A DNA stretch of 64,000 nucleotides from the NCBI GenBank assembly GCA_964531645.1, contig CAZHEF010000003.1:1-64000 (forward strand). Direction: 5' to 3'. The notes under the pieces are model-generated. The model was not told the DNA's origin. It saw only the letters and a list, made by a program, of their open reading frames with translations, and made no database searches. This DNA is from JBBIMS01 sp964531645. GTDB lineage: Bacteria > Acidobacteriota > Aminicenantia > JBFLYD01 > JBBIMS01. The position numbers were made by a program, and so were the translations under genes. This document shows, in pieces, positions 17,332-25,919 of this stretch (position 1 is its first letter; the number at the start of each line of letters is the position of its first letter).

Positions 17332-18260
17332 TATGTTACCTTGAACTTTCTAATTATATATCTTCCAATATAATTTATTACAAATGTTACTAAAAATAGA
17401 ACCAGCCCTATCTCCACAAGAGCAGAGATGTATAAATCACTTATAGCTTCTGTGAACTCATTGGCTATCACAGATGCCATCGTATTGGCAGGTGAAAATA
17501 TACTTTTAGGAAGATAATTCGAATTTCCAATAACCATAGTCACGGCCATTGTCTCTCCAAGGGCTCTTCCAAGGGCTAAAATGATTCCCGAGATAATACC
17601 TGAACGAGCATATGGAATTATTACTTTTTTTATGACTTCATATCTTGTGGCTCCAAGAGAATATGCAGCTTCCTTAATTTCTGTAGGAACAAGTTCTATA
17701 ACCTCTCTTCCAATGGATGCAGAATATGGAACTATCATAACAGAAAGTATTAGAGAAGCAGTAAATATTCCAACTCCATAAGGCGGAACTCCTAATTTAA
17801 TCTCTAGGAGCCTTACAAAGGGTGAAAGCACAAATAGACCCCAGAATCCGTAAATTATAGAAGGTATTCCAGCCAGTAGCTCTATCAAACTTTTTAGAAG
17901 AGAGGGCAATTTCCCTTCTCTGAAATACTCACCTAAAAATATTGATATTGAGAGAGAGAAGGGAAGTGAAATTAAAAGGGCTAACAGTGAAGTTATTAAT
18001 GTTCCAGCAATAAAAGGCAATACACCGTATTTATTGAAAACAGGATCCCATGTTTTTCCATATAAAAATTTTAGCCCGAAAGCTTTTATGGAAGGTAATG
18101 AATTGAATACAAGAGTCAAAAATATTGCAAATATCAAAATAATTATAAGAATTCCCGAAAAAGAAAGAGCTTTTTTAAAAATAGCCTCTAATATCAAATC
18201 TTTTTTAACATTAAAGGAAATCCCTTTTCTAAATCTTTCCTTTGAATAAACGGTAATCAT
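17331..18260 (-). CDS. pstC: Phosphate ABC transporter permease PstC
   Basis: About 309 residues with PstC hallmarks: FGLKFLYGKTWDP, LIELLAGIPSIIYGFWGLFVL, EIKEAAYSLGATRYEVIKKV (EAA loop) and ALGRALGETMAVTMVIGNSN. ATG 18260 is preferred because AAGGTGAG lies 7-10 bases upstream; an ATG at 18314 would add 18 residues and increase overlap with the arsC-like gene. Even so the two genes overlap by about 32 bases, consistent with one operon. Confidence 0.96.
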   Translation of the reverse strand: MITVYSKERFRKGISFNVKKDLILEAIFKKALSFSGILIIILIFAIFLTLVFNSLPSIKAFGLKFLYGKTWDPVFNKYGVLPFIAGTLITSLLALLISLPFSLSISIFLGEYFREGKLPSLLKSLIELLAGIPSIIYGFWGLFVLSPFVRLLEIKLGVPPYGVGIFTASLILSVMIVPYSASIGREVIELVPTEIKEAAYSLGATRYEVIKKVIIPYARSGIISGIILALGRALGETMAVTMVIGNSNYLPKSIFSPANTMASVIANEFTEAISDLYISALVEIGLVLFLVTFVINYIGRYIIRKFKVT

Positions 18261-18684
18261 TAAAAATCTCACCTTCTCCACCAAATGTTTCTTCAATCCA
18301 GTTTTTAATTTCATTCCTCACTTTTCTAAAAGCTTGAATAATATCATCATCAGTTCCTTCAACTCTGGACAGGTCTTCAAAGCCTTTATGTATGAATCTT
18401 TTCCATCCAGGGAAAAATGGACAGCTTTCTTTTGCAGTGTCGCAAACAGTTAAAACAAAATCAAATTCTATTCCGGGGAATTCTTTCAGACTTTTAGAGT
18501 GGTTCTTTGATATATTAATTTCAATCTCTTCCATAACTTCAATAGCGAAAGGGTTTTCATTTGTTGGGTCGGTTCCTGCACTGAAAACTTCATATCTGTC
18601 ACTATAAAGGGATTTAAGAATTCCTTCTGCCATCGGGGAGCGCGCTGAATTGTGAGTGCAGATAAAAATAATTTTTTTCTTCAT
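18229..18684 (-). CDS. ArsC-type arsenate reductase / low-molecular-weight tyrosine phosphatase-like protein
   Basis: 151 residues. The P-loop is ICTHNSARSPMAEG (Cys9-type, C-x5-R-S), and the second pair of cysteines lies in VLTVCDTAKESCPFFPG, matching the Cys10/Cys82/Cys89 triad of thioredoxin-coupled ArsC. It would reduce arsenate to arsenite, or act as a phosphatase if the redox relay is not used. Lying between pstS and pstC in the same direction, it fits the known problem that Pst also imports arsenate, so induction by phosphate starvation would need detoxification. No ArsB or ArsR gene is nearby. Confidence 0.85.
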   Translation of the reverse strand: MKKKIIFICTHNSARSPMAEGILKSLYSDRYEVFSAGTDPTNENPFAIEVMEEIEINISKNHSKSLKEFPGIEFDFVLTVCDTAKESCPFFPGWKRFIHKGFEDLSRVEGTDDDIIQAFRKVRNEIKNWIEETFGGEGEIFNDYRLFKGKI

Positions 18685-18714
18685 TTTAAAATTTTACCAT
18701 AAATTGAAGTTTTA

Positions 18715-18740
18715 GGAGAGAGGGGGTAACCCCTCTCTCC
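18715..18740 (-). terminator. Strong hairpin between pstS and the arsC-like gene
   Basis: GGAGAGAGGGG (18715-18725) pairs perfectly with CCCCTCTCTCC (18730-18740) around a GTAA loop: 11 base pairs, 9 of them within a GC-rich stretch. It sits 12 bases after the pstS stop on the transcribed strand. There is no T-run right after it on the minus strand, so it may act as an mRNA stabiliser or partial terminator that keeps pstS more abundant than the transporter genes. Confidence 0.7.
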
Positions 18741-18752
18741 TGTGTTTCCTTC

Positions 18753-19790
18753 TCAAAGAAGGGGTTTGCCATTATAGGTAATTGACTTTATAATTTTTTC
18801 AGCCTTTGAAACTGCTTCTGCAGATAGTGGTGCATAGTGTAGTGGTTTTGTGTATTTCTGACCTTCATGAGTCATCCACCACAGTAGTTTAACAAGAGCA
18901 GATGCTTTTTCTTTAGATCTGCCATCATAGGATTGTTCCTTGTAAACAAGAATCCAGGTAAAGCCACTAACGGGATAACCTTCTGGGGAATCAGTGTCTG
19001 TTATGGATACTCTTGTATCATCGGGAATATTTATAGATGCAGAGTACATAACAGATTCAATGGAGGGCTTTACGAATTTACCATTCTTATTTTTTATAAC
19101 ACCTGCGGGGAGATTATTTTGTAAAGCATAAATTAATTCCACATATCCAATACTCCCAGGAGTCTGTTTTACAAGTCCTGCAACTCCTTCGTTTCCCTTG
19201 CCTCCAAGACCGACAGGCCAGTTCACAGAGGTTCCTCTTCCAACTTTCTCCTCCCATTCCTTGCTTACCTTTGAAAAATAGTCAACCCATATGAAGGTTG
19301 TTCCACTTCCGTCAGCTCTGTGAACAACTATTATATCCTGCTCGGGGAGTTTTACTGAAGGATTAATTTTGGCAATTCTTGGGTCATTCCATTTTTGGAT
19401 TTTTCCAAGGAAAATGTCTACCAGAACATCAGGAGTGAATCTCAGTTCTGGATTTCCAGGGAGATTATAAGTAGGAACAACTGCTCCAAGACAGATGGGA
19501 ATATGCAAAATTTCTCCCGGAGCATTCTTGAGCTGTTCATCGGTCATAAAAGCATCAGAACCACCAAAATCAACAGCCTTAGCGAGAAGCTGACGCTGTC
19601 CGCCTCCTGAACCAATGGATTGATAATTTACCTTTACACCAGTGGTGTTGTAGTAAACATCAAACATTTTAGTGTAGAGGGGGTATGGGAAAGATGCTCC
19701 TGCTCCAAGAAGTTCCACATTCTGGCTGTAGACAAGGGAGGGTAGAACAATTGACATAGCTAACGCCAATACCTTTAAAATTTTACTCAT
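18753..19790 (-). CDS. pstS: Phosphate ABC transporter substrate-binding protein PstS
   Basis: About 345 residues: a signal peptide (MSKILKVLALAMSIVLPSLVYS) then the PstS fold with GAGASFPYPLYTKMF, YQSIGSGGGQRQL, DFGGSD, VVHRADGSGTTFIWVDYFS and TPGSIGYVEL. The phosphate-binding loops (ASFP, GSGGG, DGSGTTF) are all present. ATG 19790 is favoured by AGGAGGT 8 bases upstream over the in-frame ATG at 19814. It is periplasmic, delivering phosphate to PstCAB. It follows the porin gene closely. Confidence 0.96.
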   Translation of the reverse strand: MSKILKVLALAMSIVLPSLVYSQNVELLGAGASFPYPLYTKMFDVYYNTTGVKVNYQSIGSGGGQRQLLAKAVDFGGSDAFMTDEQLKNAPGEILHIPICLGAVVPTYNLPGNPELRFTPDVLVDIFLGKIQKWNDPRIAKINPSVKLPEQDIIVVHRADGSGTTFIWVDYFSKVSKEWEEKVGRGTSVNWPVGLGGKGNEGVAGLVKQTPGSIGYVELIYALQNNLPAGVIKNKNGKFVKPSIESVMYSASINIPDDTRVSITDTDSPEGYPVSGFTWILVYKEQSYDGRSKEKASALVKLLWWMTHEGQKYTKPLHYAPLSAEAVSKAEKIIKSITYNGKPLL

Positions 19791-19825
19791 TCTAAAACCT
19801 CCTATTTTTATCATTTTTTGCCCCT

Positions 19826-20854
19826 TTAAAATGAATAGAAGAATGTAAGTTTAAACTGGATATCGTTATCATAGGATTTAGAGTTTACACTATCATAGGA
19901 GACATACATAAGGTTAGGTATGAAGCTTACATTCTTTATTGGACGGAGATCAAGACCCACGAGTATAAAATTAAAGGGAGCATTGTTGTTAAATGGAACA
20001 TAGCTTACAGTTGAGCCCCAGGGTAGTGGGTTATCCATCCTGTCGTATCTCGCAAGAAAAGAAACTTTCTCTGAGAGATTCAAAACTCCAAAAATTGAAT
20101 AAACATCAAGCTTTAAATCACTCTTCCCAACTCCCTGCTCCCTTGTTTGGTGGGCATATTGAACTCCAATATTTGCTTTTTTCATTTTCAATCCAAGGAA
20201 TCCCTGATAAGTGTAGTAATTTTTCTGATTTGCTCCCTGAGCATAGTCTGTGTAAAACTCAAAGGAGATGTTCTTTGTTAGCTTGAGGAGGAAGGCACCC
20301 ATATATTTTTTCTCTTTATTCACCTCAGATTTTGTTCCTTCACCGTTTCCGATCTGAATGTGATATCCAAAAAATCCCTCTTTTCCGAAAGAGCCTTGAG
20401 CTGCTATTCCAAGATCTCGTGAGTCACCCATTTTGTAAAGATCTAAAGGGGTTTTTTCTACTGATCTGTAGCCCCAGAATTTTTCTAAGAACTCCCAGGT
20501 TGGAGTTGGTGATAAACCAAGAATTAAAGAGTGAGCGTTTTTCTTATAGGATAGATAACCATCTTTAATATAAGATTTAAGGGTGTCAGATGTCTTGAAA
20601 TCACCAGGACTGTTTAATTCTAATCTGAATCGGGTAGACCAGTTTTCGGAGATTTTGAAATCATAGGTAAAGTAGATTCTCCTCAACCAGAAGCCATTCT
20701 GATTTTTTAGAGCGCTATTGCTGTTACTGACATTGTAGTAATAATCGCCGAACATGTAACCTGAAAACTTTCCCTGGGCAAATACCAATGACCCTAAAGC
20801 CAATACTAAAATTAGCCCCATAATCGGAGCTAATTTCTTTTTGGATTCATCCAT
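19826..20854 (-). CDS. Outer-membrane porin, probably phosphate-selective (OprP/OprO-like)
   Basis: 342 residues: a signal peptide ending near SLVFAQ, then beta-strands typical of the porin superfamily that includes OprO/OprP. Examples are FSGYMFGDYYYN, FWLRRIYFTYDFKISENWSTRFRLELNSPGDF, ADGY-like SYIKDGYLSY, and a C-terminal FKLTFFYSF. The start has GGAGGT 8-9 bases upstream. It is the first gene of the pst cluster, directly downstream of the Pho-box-like repeats, so the assignment as a phosphate channel rests mainly on context. Confidence 0.75.
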   Translation of the reverse strand: MDESKKKLAPIMGLILVLALGSLVFAQGKFSGYMFGDYYYNVSNSNSALKNQNGFWLRRIYFTYDFKISENWSTRFRLELNSPGDFKTSDTLKSYIKDGYLSYKKNAHSLILGLSPTPTWEFLEKFWGYRSVEKTPLDLYKMGDSRDLGIAAQGSFGKEGFFGYHIQIGNGEGTKSEVNKEKKYMGAFLLKLTKNISFEFYTDYAQGANQKNYYTYQGFLGLKMKKANIGVQYAHQTREQGVGKSDLKLDVYSIFGVLNLSEKVSFLARYDRMDNPLPWGSTVSYVPFNNNAPFNFILVGLDLRPIKNVSFIPNLMYVSYDSVNSKSYDNDIQFKLTFFYSF

Positions 20855-20914
20855 CTTTTAACCTCCATAAATTTTTTTAGAATTTAGTTTCATAGACTAT
20901 GATAAATTTTTATT

Positions 20915-20958
20915 GTTAAGAGGAAATAAAGAAAAGGTTAATTTTCTGTTAATTTTCT
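20915..20958. promoter_or_regulatory. Pho-box-like 11-bp direct repeats in the divergent promoter region
   Basis: GTTAATTTTCT occurs twice in perfect tandem (20937-20947 and 20948-20958). A further GTTAAG lies at 20915, exactly 22 bases (two periods) before the first. PhoB dimers bind direct repeats with an 11-bp period, each with a 7-bp core and an AT-rich spacer, so a GTTAA core with A/T/TTTC spacer is a good candidate. The repeats lie between the porin-pst operon (minus) and the PHP-glycosyltransferase gene (plus). Binding is inferred. Confidence 0.6.
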
Positions 20959-21038
20959 CCTCATAATTTAATAAAAAATTAACAAAAAATTTATATTGAG
21001 TTAACACTATATTTCTAAAATTGAGTATTGGAGGAAAT

Positions 21039-23399
21039 ATGAAAAAAATAGATCTTCATGTCCATTCAAAATTTTCAGAGCATCCTTCAGAATGGTTTCT
21101 TCAGAGGCTCGGATCAGCTGAATCCTATACTGAGCCTGAGTTCATTTACAAAACAGCCAAAGAAAGGGGGATGAATCTTGTAACCGTTACTGACCACAAT
21201 CGCATAGAAGGCTCTCTCCTTTTAAAAGAGAAATATCCTAATGAAGTAATAACAGGAATGGAAGCCACTACTTACTTTCCAGAAGATAGTTGCAAGGTTC
21301 ATATTTTGCTTTTTGGTATAGATGAAAAACAATTTCACGAGATACAAAGGATAAGAAAAAACATATACGAAATGAGGGAATATTTAAAAGAAGAAAAAAT
21401 TGCCCACTCTGTTGCTCACCCTATTTACTCAGTAAATGGAAAACTTAATTTAGAGCACTTAGAAAAGCTAATTCTTTTTTTTGATGTTTTTGAGGGGAGG
21501 AATGGTGGAAGAAGCAGTATTCACAATGATACTTGGGTTGAAACTCTTAAAAATCTTAGAATTTCCTATTTTGAGGAGCTCCATAGAAAATATCGAATAG
21601 AGCCTTACAGCGATGATCCATGGGTTAAGGGTTTTACAGGAGGCTCTGATGACCATGCAGGTATTTTTATCGGTAAGACTTACACAATAGCTGATGCTAT
21701 CAGTGCAGAGGATTTTATACAAAAAATAAGGGAAAAGAAGACATCCTTTGAAGGAAGGCATAACGATTTTAAATCCCTTGCATTTACAGTTTACAAGATA
21801 GCGTATGATTTTTCGAAAACTAAAAGTAATAAAATAACAAATCCCCTTTTGGATAGTATCGTAGATAATCTTTTTAAGAGAAAATCATACAGTTTCTTTG
21901 ATAAAGTTAAAATGTGGAAAATGAACATTAAGAAAAAGTCGAATGATGATATAAACGGACTGGTAATAAAACTTACTGAAAATCTTAAGCGAAACAACGG
22001 AAAAGAGATTGAGGAAAAATTAAACATTTTTTACGATGATATTTCCAACATATCCGATGCCTTTCTGAGTTTGATTTTTAAATCCTTTGAGCACGATTTA
22101 AGAAGCGGTAATTTCATAAATTTAGTTAAGAATATATCTTCTTACCTCACTGGTATTTTTCTGTCTGTTCCATTCTTTTCATCATTCAAGCATCTTAATC
22201 AGGACAGAGAGCTAATAAATAATTTTTTGAATAGATTTGACGGGAGAATTTCGAGAGATAAAGGTATACTATGGTTTACAGATACTATTAATGATCTGAA
22301 TGGTGTATCGGTAACCCTAAAAAAAATTGCCTGGCTATCATGGCAGAAGGCAAAAAACTTAAAAATTATATCTTCATTTAGAGAAGAAATAAAAGAAGAA
22401 TTTCCTCCCAATTTGGTTAACCTACCCTTTATCTATCAATTCAATTTACCTTACTACGAACAATATATATTGAAAGTCCCTTCTATTTTAAAATCCCTTC
22501 AGAAACTGCAAGAATATGATCCTGATGAAATTTATGTTTCCACTCCAGGACCTATAGGTTTACTTGGGCTTCTAATGTCAAAAATTTTCAATGTAAAAAG
22601 TGTTGGGGTATTCCACACAGACTTTACTGAGCAAGTAAAAAAGATAGTCGAAGACGAATCCCTGGTTAACCTTGTTGATGTATATATAAAATGGTTTTAC
22701 AGTTCGTTTGACAGGATTGAGGTTCCAACAATAGAATACATAAATATCCTTAAAAGTAAAGGTTTTGAGCAGGATAAACTTAAGATTTTCAAGAGAGGGA
22801 TAGATTTAAAATTGTTTTCCCCCAAGCCCGAAGATGGAAAGCAGTTTATTAAAAAATTATTTAATTTGAAGGAAGGAATTAACTTGCTTTATGTGGGAAG
22901 GCTTTCAAAAGACAAGAACCTTGATTTTCTTATACAACTTTTTATTGAAATAGTGAAGAAAAGAAATAATATTAATCTTTTGATAGCAGGTGATGGACCG
23001 TATAGAACAGAGATTGAAAATAAAACAAAAAATTTAGAAGAGGTTTTTATGCTTGGAAGAGTGGAACACGAAATTCTTCCTTATATCTATTCTGGCTCAG
23101 AGCTATTCCTCTTTCCAAGTAATTCAGATACCTTTGGCATGGCTGTTTTAGAAGCACAAGCATGTGGTTTGCCTGCGATTGTATCAGATAAGGGAGGACC
23201 AAAAGGTATAGTAATCGATGGGAAAACAGGATTTGTGGCAAAAGAAGATGATATTATAGATTGGCTTGAAAAAACTAATTATCTTATAGACTTAATTCGA
23301 AACAATCCATTACTTTATAAATATTTAAAGGATAGGGCAAGAAAAAATGTTGAGGTAAATTATAATTGGGATTTCATTATTGAAGAGTTATTTAAATAG
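21039..23399 (+). CDS. PHP-domain and GT4 glycosyltransferase fusion, candidate phosphate-starvation lipid remodelling enzyme
   Basis: About 786 residues. Residues 1-230 are a PHP metal-dependent hydrolase domain (DLHVHSKFSEHP, VTVTDHNRIEG, SVAHPIY, GGSDDHAG). Residues about 235-400 are a helical linker. Residues about 400-786 are a GT-B/GT4 transferase (VSTPGPIGLLGLLMSKIF, VGVFHTDF, LLYVGRLSKDKNLDFLI, and the EX7E-type SDTFGMAVLEAQACGLPAIV). The GT half resembles SqdX/SQD2-type and diacylglycerol glycosyltransferases. ATG 21039 has GGAGG 4 bases upstream and is preferred over TTG 21021. It diverges from the pst operon across the Pho-box-like repeats and converges with phoR. A role in replacing phospholipids with glycolipids is inference; the substrate is unknown. 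Confidence 0.8.
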   Translation: MKKIDLHVHSKFSEHPSEWFLQRLGSAESYTEPEFIYKTAKERGMNLVTVTDHNRIEGSLLLKEKYPNEVITGMEATTYFPEDSCKVHILLFGIDEKQFHEIQRIRKNIYEMREYLKEEKIAHSVAHPIYSVNGKLNLEHLEKLILFFDVFEGRNGGRSSIHNDTWVETLKNLRISYFEELHRKYRIEPYSDDPWVKGFTGGSDDHAGIFIGKTYTIADAISAEDFIQKIREKKTSFEGRHNDFKSLAFTVYKIAYDFSKTKSNKITNPLLDSIVDNLFKRKSYSFFDKVKMWKMNIKKKSNDDINGLVIKLTENLKRNNGKEIEEKLNIFYDDISNISDAFLSLIFKSFEHDLRSGNFINLVKNISSYLTGIFLSVPFFSSFKHLNQDRELINNFLNRFDGRISRDKGILWFTDTINDLNGVSVTLKKIAWLSWQKAKNLKIISSFREEIKEEFPPNLVNLPFIYQFNLPYYEQYILKVPSILKSLQKLQEYDPDEIYVSTPGPIGLLGLLMSKIFNVKSVGVFHTDFTEQVKKIVEDESLVNLVDVYIKWFYSSFDRIEVPTIEYINILKSKGFEQDKLKIFKRGIDLKLFSPKPEDGKQFIKKLFNLKEGINLLYVGRLSKDKNLDFLIQLFIEIVKKRNNINLLIAGDGPYRTEIENKTKNLEEVFMLGRVEHEILPYIYSGSELFLFPSNSDTFGMAVLEAQACGLPAIVSDKGGPKGIVIDGKTGFVAKEDDIIDWLEKTNYLIDLIRNNPLLYKYLKDRARKNVEVNYNWDFIIEELFK

Positions 23400-25136
23400 C
23401 TAATATTTTGGCTTTAATAAAGGCAGATAAATAATGAATCTCGAACCTTCTCCCACTTTACTTTCTACTTTTATTTCTCCATTGTGGAGAAGAACAATGT
23501 GCTTGACAATAGAAAGTCCGAGTCCTGTTCCTCCTGTCTCTTTGGAACGGGATTTATCAACAACATAAAACCTTTCAAATATCCTGGGAATATGCTCCTC
23601 TGGTATCCCGATCCCTGTATCAAAAACTTCAATTCTGACCTTTGAATCAATTTTCTTTAGGGAAATGCCAATCTTTCCTTTTTCAGTATAATTTATTGCG
23701 TTTTCAATAAGATTAATGAAAAGTTGTTCCATCAGCTCAGGGTCTGAATTTATCTCTACAATATTTTCAGAAAAAAATTCAACTTGCAGACCTTTATTCT
23801 TTATTCTTTTTTCCAATAATCGTAGAATGTTTCTTACAACTTCATTTAGATGGACTATTTCTTTGGTAAACTGAAATGGTCTGTCTTCTAACTTTGAAAG
23901 AGTCAAAATGTCCTTTAAAATTTTTATCAATCTTTCAGTTTGCCTCTTTATAATGCCGATAAACGCAGAAGATTCGGGTTCCTTCAAGCTTTCCTCAAGG
24001 GTTTCGACAAAACCTTTTATGGCAGTTAGCGGAGTTCTCAATTCATGGGAGATATTAGAGATAAGTTCTTTTTTGGTCTTTTCAAGTTGTTTTATAGAGG
24101 TTATCTCCGAGAAAACAAATATCATCTCTTCAGGAAGTATAGTAGAACTTACAAGATAAACATTGCTACCTATATTTATTTCTTTTATTTCTGAAATTTG
24201 AGAGTTGCTGATATTTTCAAACATGTCCTTAAGTTCTATACTTCTTAAAACTTCCCAGAAGTATCTTCCCGCAAGATTTTCCGACCTGGTAAGCTCCTTA
24301 AAAGATGAATTTGCAAGAATTACTATTCCTTTTCTATCTGTAACTACCAAGCCTTCTCTAATACTTTCTATTATTGCACGGAGTTCATCCCTTTCCTTTT
24401 CAATTTCCCTTACAAGTTTTTTTATATTGGATGCCATATTTTCGAAATTTTTTGCAAGTTCTTTTATTTCAAGAATATTACTTTCAGGGATTTTTGTATC
24501 GAAATTTCCCTTAGCAATTTCAATGGATGCTTTCTTAAGTTCAACTATAGGTTTTGTAAAAATTTTTGTTAGAAGAACTGATATTAAAGATGAAATTAGT
24601 AAAGTAATCAAAAAAGATAAGATGATTTTCTTTCCAATGTCCTTAATAAGAAACTTTATATCTTTCAGAAAAATACTTGTTCTCACTACTCCGAGAGTTT
24701 TCCCTCTTTCCTTAATCGGAACTGCGACATAAAGCATGCTTTCTTCAACTGTCGTGCTAAACCTAATACCTTTGCCAAATCCTTTGTTAATAGCGTCTTT
24801 TATTTCAACTCTATTTCCATGATTTTCCATTTCTTGCGGGTCTCTTAAAGAGTCTCCATAGACTTTCCCTGAAATGTCAACAACTGTGATTCTCATATTA
24901 AGATTTTTAGCCAGATTATCCACAATATTATCGATTTTTTCGATGTCTCCATTTTTTATTAATGGTGCAACTACAGTTCTGACAATTGAAGCATTATCTG
25001 TGAGGTGGTTGGTTAAAGTAGTAAGATAATGATAATTGATTGAGTAATAGGAGAAAAGAGAAATTAAACACGAAAAAATTGCTATTAAAATTATAAATGT
25101 TAAAGTCAACCTGGAGAATAAAGATAAATTCTTCAT
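23400..25136 (-). CDS. phoR: Phosphate-regulon sensor histidine kinase PhoR
   Basis: 578 residues: TM helix 1 (about 9-30), an extracytoplasmic sensor region (30-165), TM helix 2 (about 168-190), HAMP (FTKPIVELKKAS), PAS (IRESIREGLVVTDRKG as ESIREGLVVTD), HisKA with the phospho-acceptor in ELISNISHELRTPLTAIKG, and HATPase_c motifs (LFINLIENAINYTEKG, VFDTGIGIP, GGTGLGLSIVKH). The stop is adjacent to the convergent PHP-GT4 gene. The start overlaps phoB by 4 bases (ATGA). The PhoR designation rests on domain order and the pst context. Confidence 0.9.
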   Translation of the reverse strand: MKNLSLFSRLTLTFIILIAIFSCLISLFSYYSINYHYLTTLTNHLTDNASIVRTVVAPLIKNGDIEKIDNIVDNLAKNLNMRITVVDISGKVYGDSLRDPQEMENHGNRVEIKDAINKGFGKGIRFSTTVEESMLYVAVPIKERGKTLGVVRTSIFLKDIKFLIKDIGKKIILSFLITLLISSLISVLLTKIFTKPIVELKKASIEIAKGNFDTKIPESNILEIKELAKNFENMASNIKKLVREIEKERDELRAIIESIREGLVVTDRKGIVILANSSFKELTRSENLAGRYFWEVLRSIELKDMFENISNSQISEIKEINIGSNVYLVSSTILPEEMIFVFSEITSIKQLEKTKKELISNISHELRTPLTAIKGFVETLEESLKEPESSAFIGIIKRQTERLIKILKDILTLSKLEDRPFQFTKEIVHLNEVVRNILRLLEKRIKNKGLQVEFFSENIVEINSDPELMEQLFINLIENAINYTEKGKIGISLKKIDSKVRIEVFDTGIGIPEEHIPRIFERFYVVDKSRSKETGGTGLGLSIVKHIVLLHNGEIKVESKVGEGSRFIIYLPLLKPKY

Positions 25137-25846
25137 TCCTCTTCCTCTATTTTATAACCAACTCCCCTGACTGATTTAATTAAATTTCCCAAATGACCGA
25201 GCTTTTCCCTCAAATTTTTAATGTGGACATCAATGGTTCTATCAATCACATCTTTTTCCTCCCCCCATAGAAGGTCTAAGAGTTTTTCCCTTGAAAAAAT
25301 TCTCCCTTTTCTTTCTGATAAAATTTTTAATAACTTGAATTCAGTATTGGTGAGTCCAACTCTCTTTCCATCAAGTAAAACCTTTTGTTTCTCGAAGTCT
25401 ATCACTAAAGATTCTCCAATCTTTATAATTTTCTCAAGAGATTCCCTTGGAGAAGTTCTTCTTAGAACAGCCTTTACTCTTGCAACGAGTTCCCTTGGTG
25501 AAAAGGGTTTTGTTACATAATCATCTGCTCCAAGCTCAAGCCCGACAATTCTGTCACTCTCCTCTCCCTTTGCTGTTACAATTATTATTGGTATATTTGA
25601 ATATTTCTCAGTGCTCTTGATTTTTTTACAAACTTCAAGTCCATCCATATCGGGTAGCATTAAATCCAGGATAATTAAAGAGGGGGTCTCAAAGGACAAG
25701 GTTTCAAGGAATGGTTTTGCACTTCTGAATTCTTTTGTCTTGAAGCCATTTTTGTTCAAATGAAAAGAAATGAGATGAGACACATCTATTTCATCTTCCA
25801 CAATTGCTATCCAATCTGAACTACTCATATATTCAAGATGCAACAT
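25133..25846 (-). CDS. phoB: Phosphate-regulon response regulator PhoB (OmpR family)
   Basis: 237 residues: a receiver domain with the phospho-acceptor Asp in LIILDLMLPDMDG (Asp61 counting from 25846), the switch Thr in IIIVTAKGEESD, the Lys in ADDYVTKPFSPREL, and a winged-helix DNA-binding domain (LTNTEFKLLKILSERKGRIFSRE ends in this region; DRTIDVHIKNLREKLG; SVRGVGYKI). It pairs with phoR through a 4-base overlap. An ATG at 25828 (MSSSDWIAIVEDE) is an alternative start. It likely binds the 11-bp repeats at 20915-20958. Confidence 0.92.
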   Translation of the reverse strand: MLHLEYMSSSDWIAIVEDEIDVSHLISFHLNKNGFKTKEFRSAKPFLETLSFETPSLIILDLMLPDMDGLEVCKKIKSTEKYSNIPIIIVTAKGEESDRIVGLELGADDYVTKPFSPRELVARVKAVLRRTSPRESLEKIIKIGESLVIDFEKQKVLLDGKRVGLTNTEFKLLKILSERKGRIFSREKLLDLLWGEEKDVIDRTIDVHIKNLREKLGHLGNLIKSVRGVGYKIEEEE

Positions 25847-25919
25847 TTTAGTTAAAATTTCAAATTTTTCAATAGCTGTTCATGCTAAACTTTGGGATTC
25901 AATGAGTTATAATATAAAA

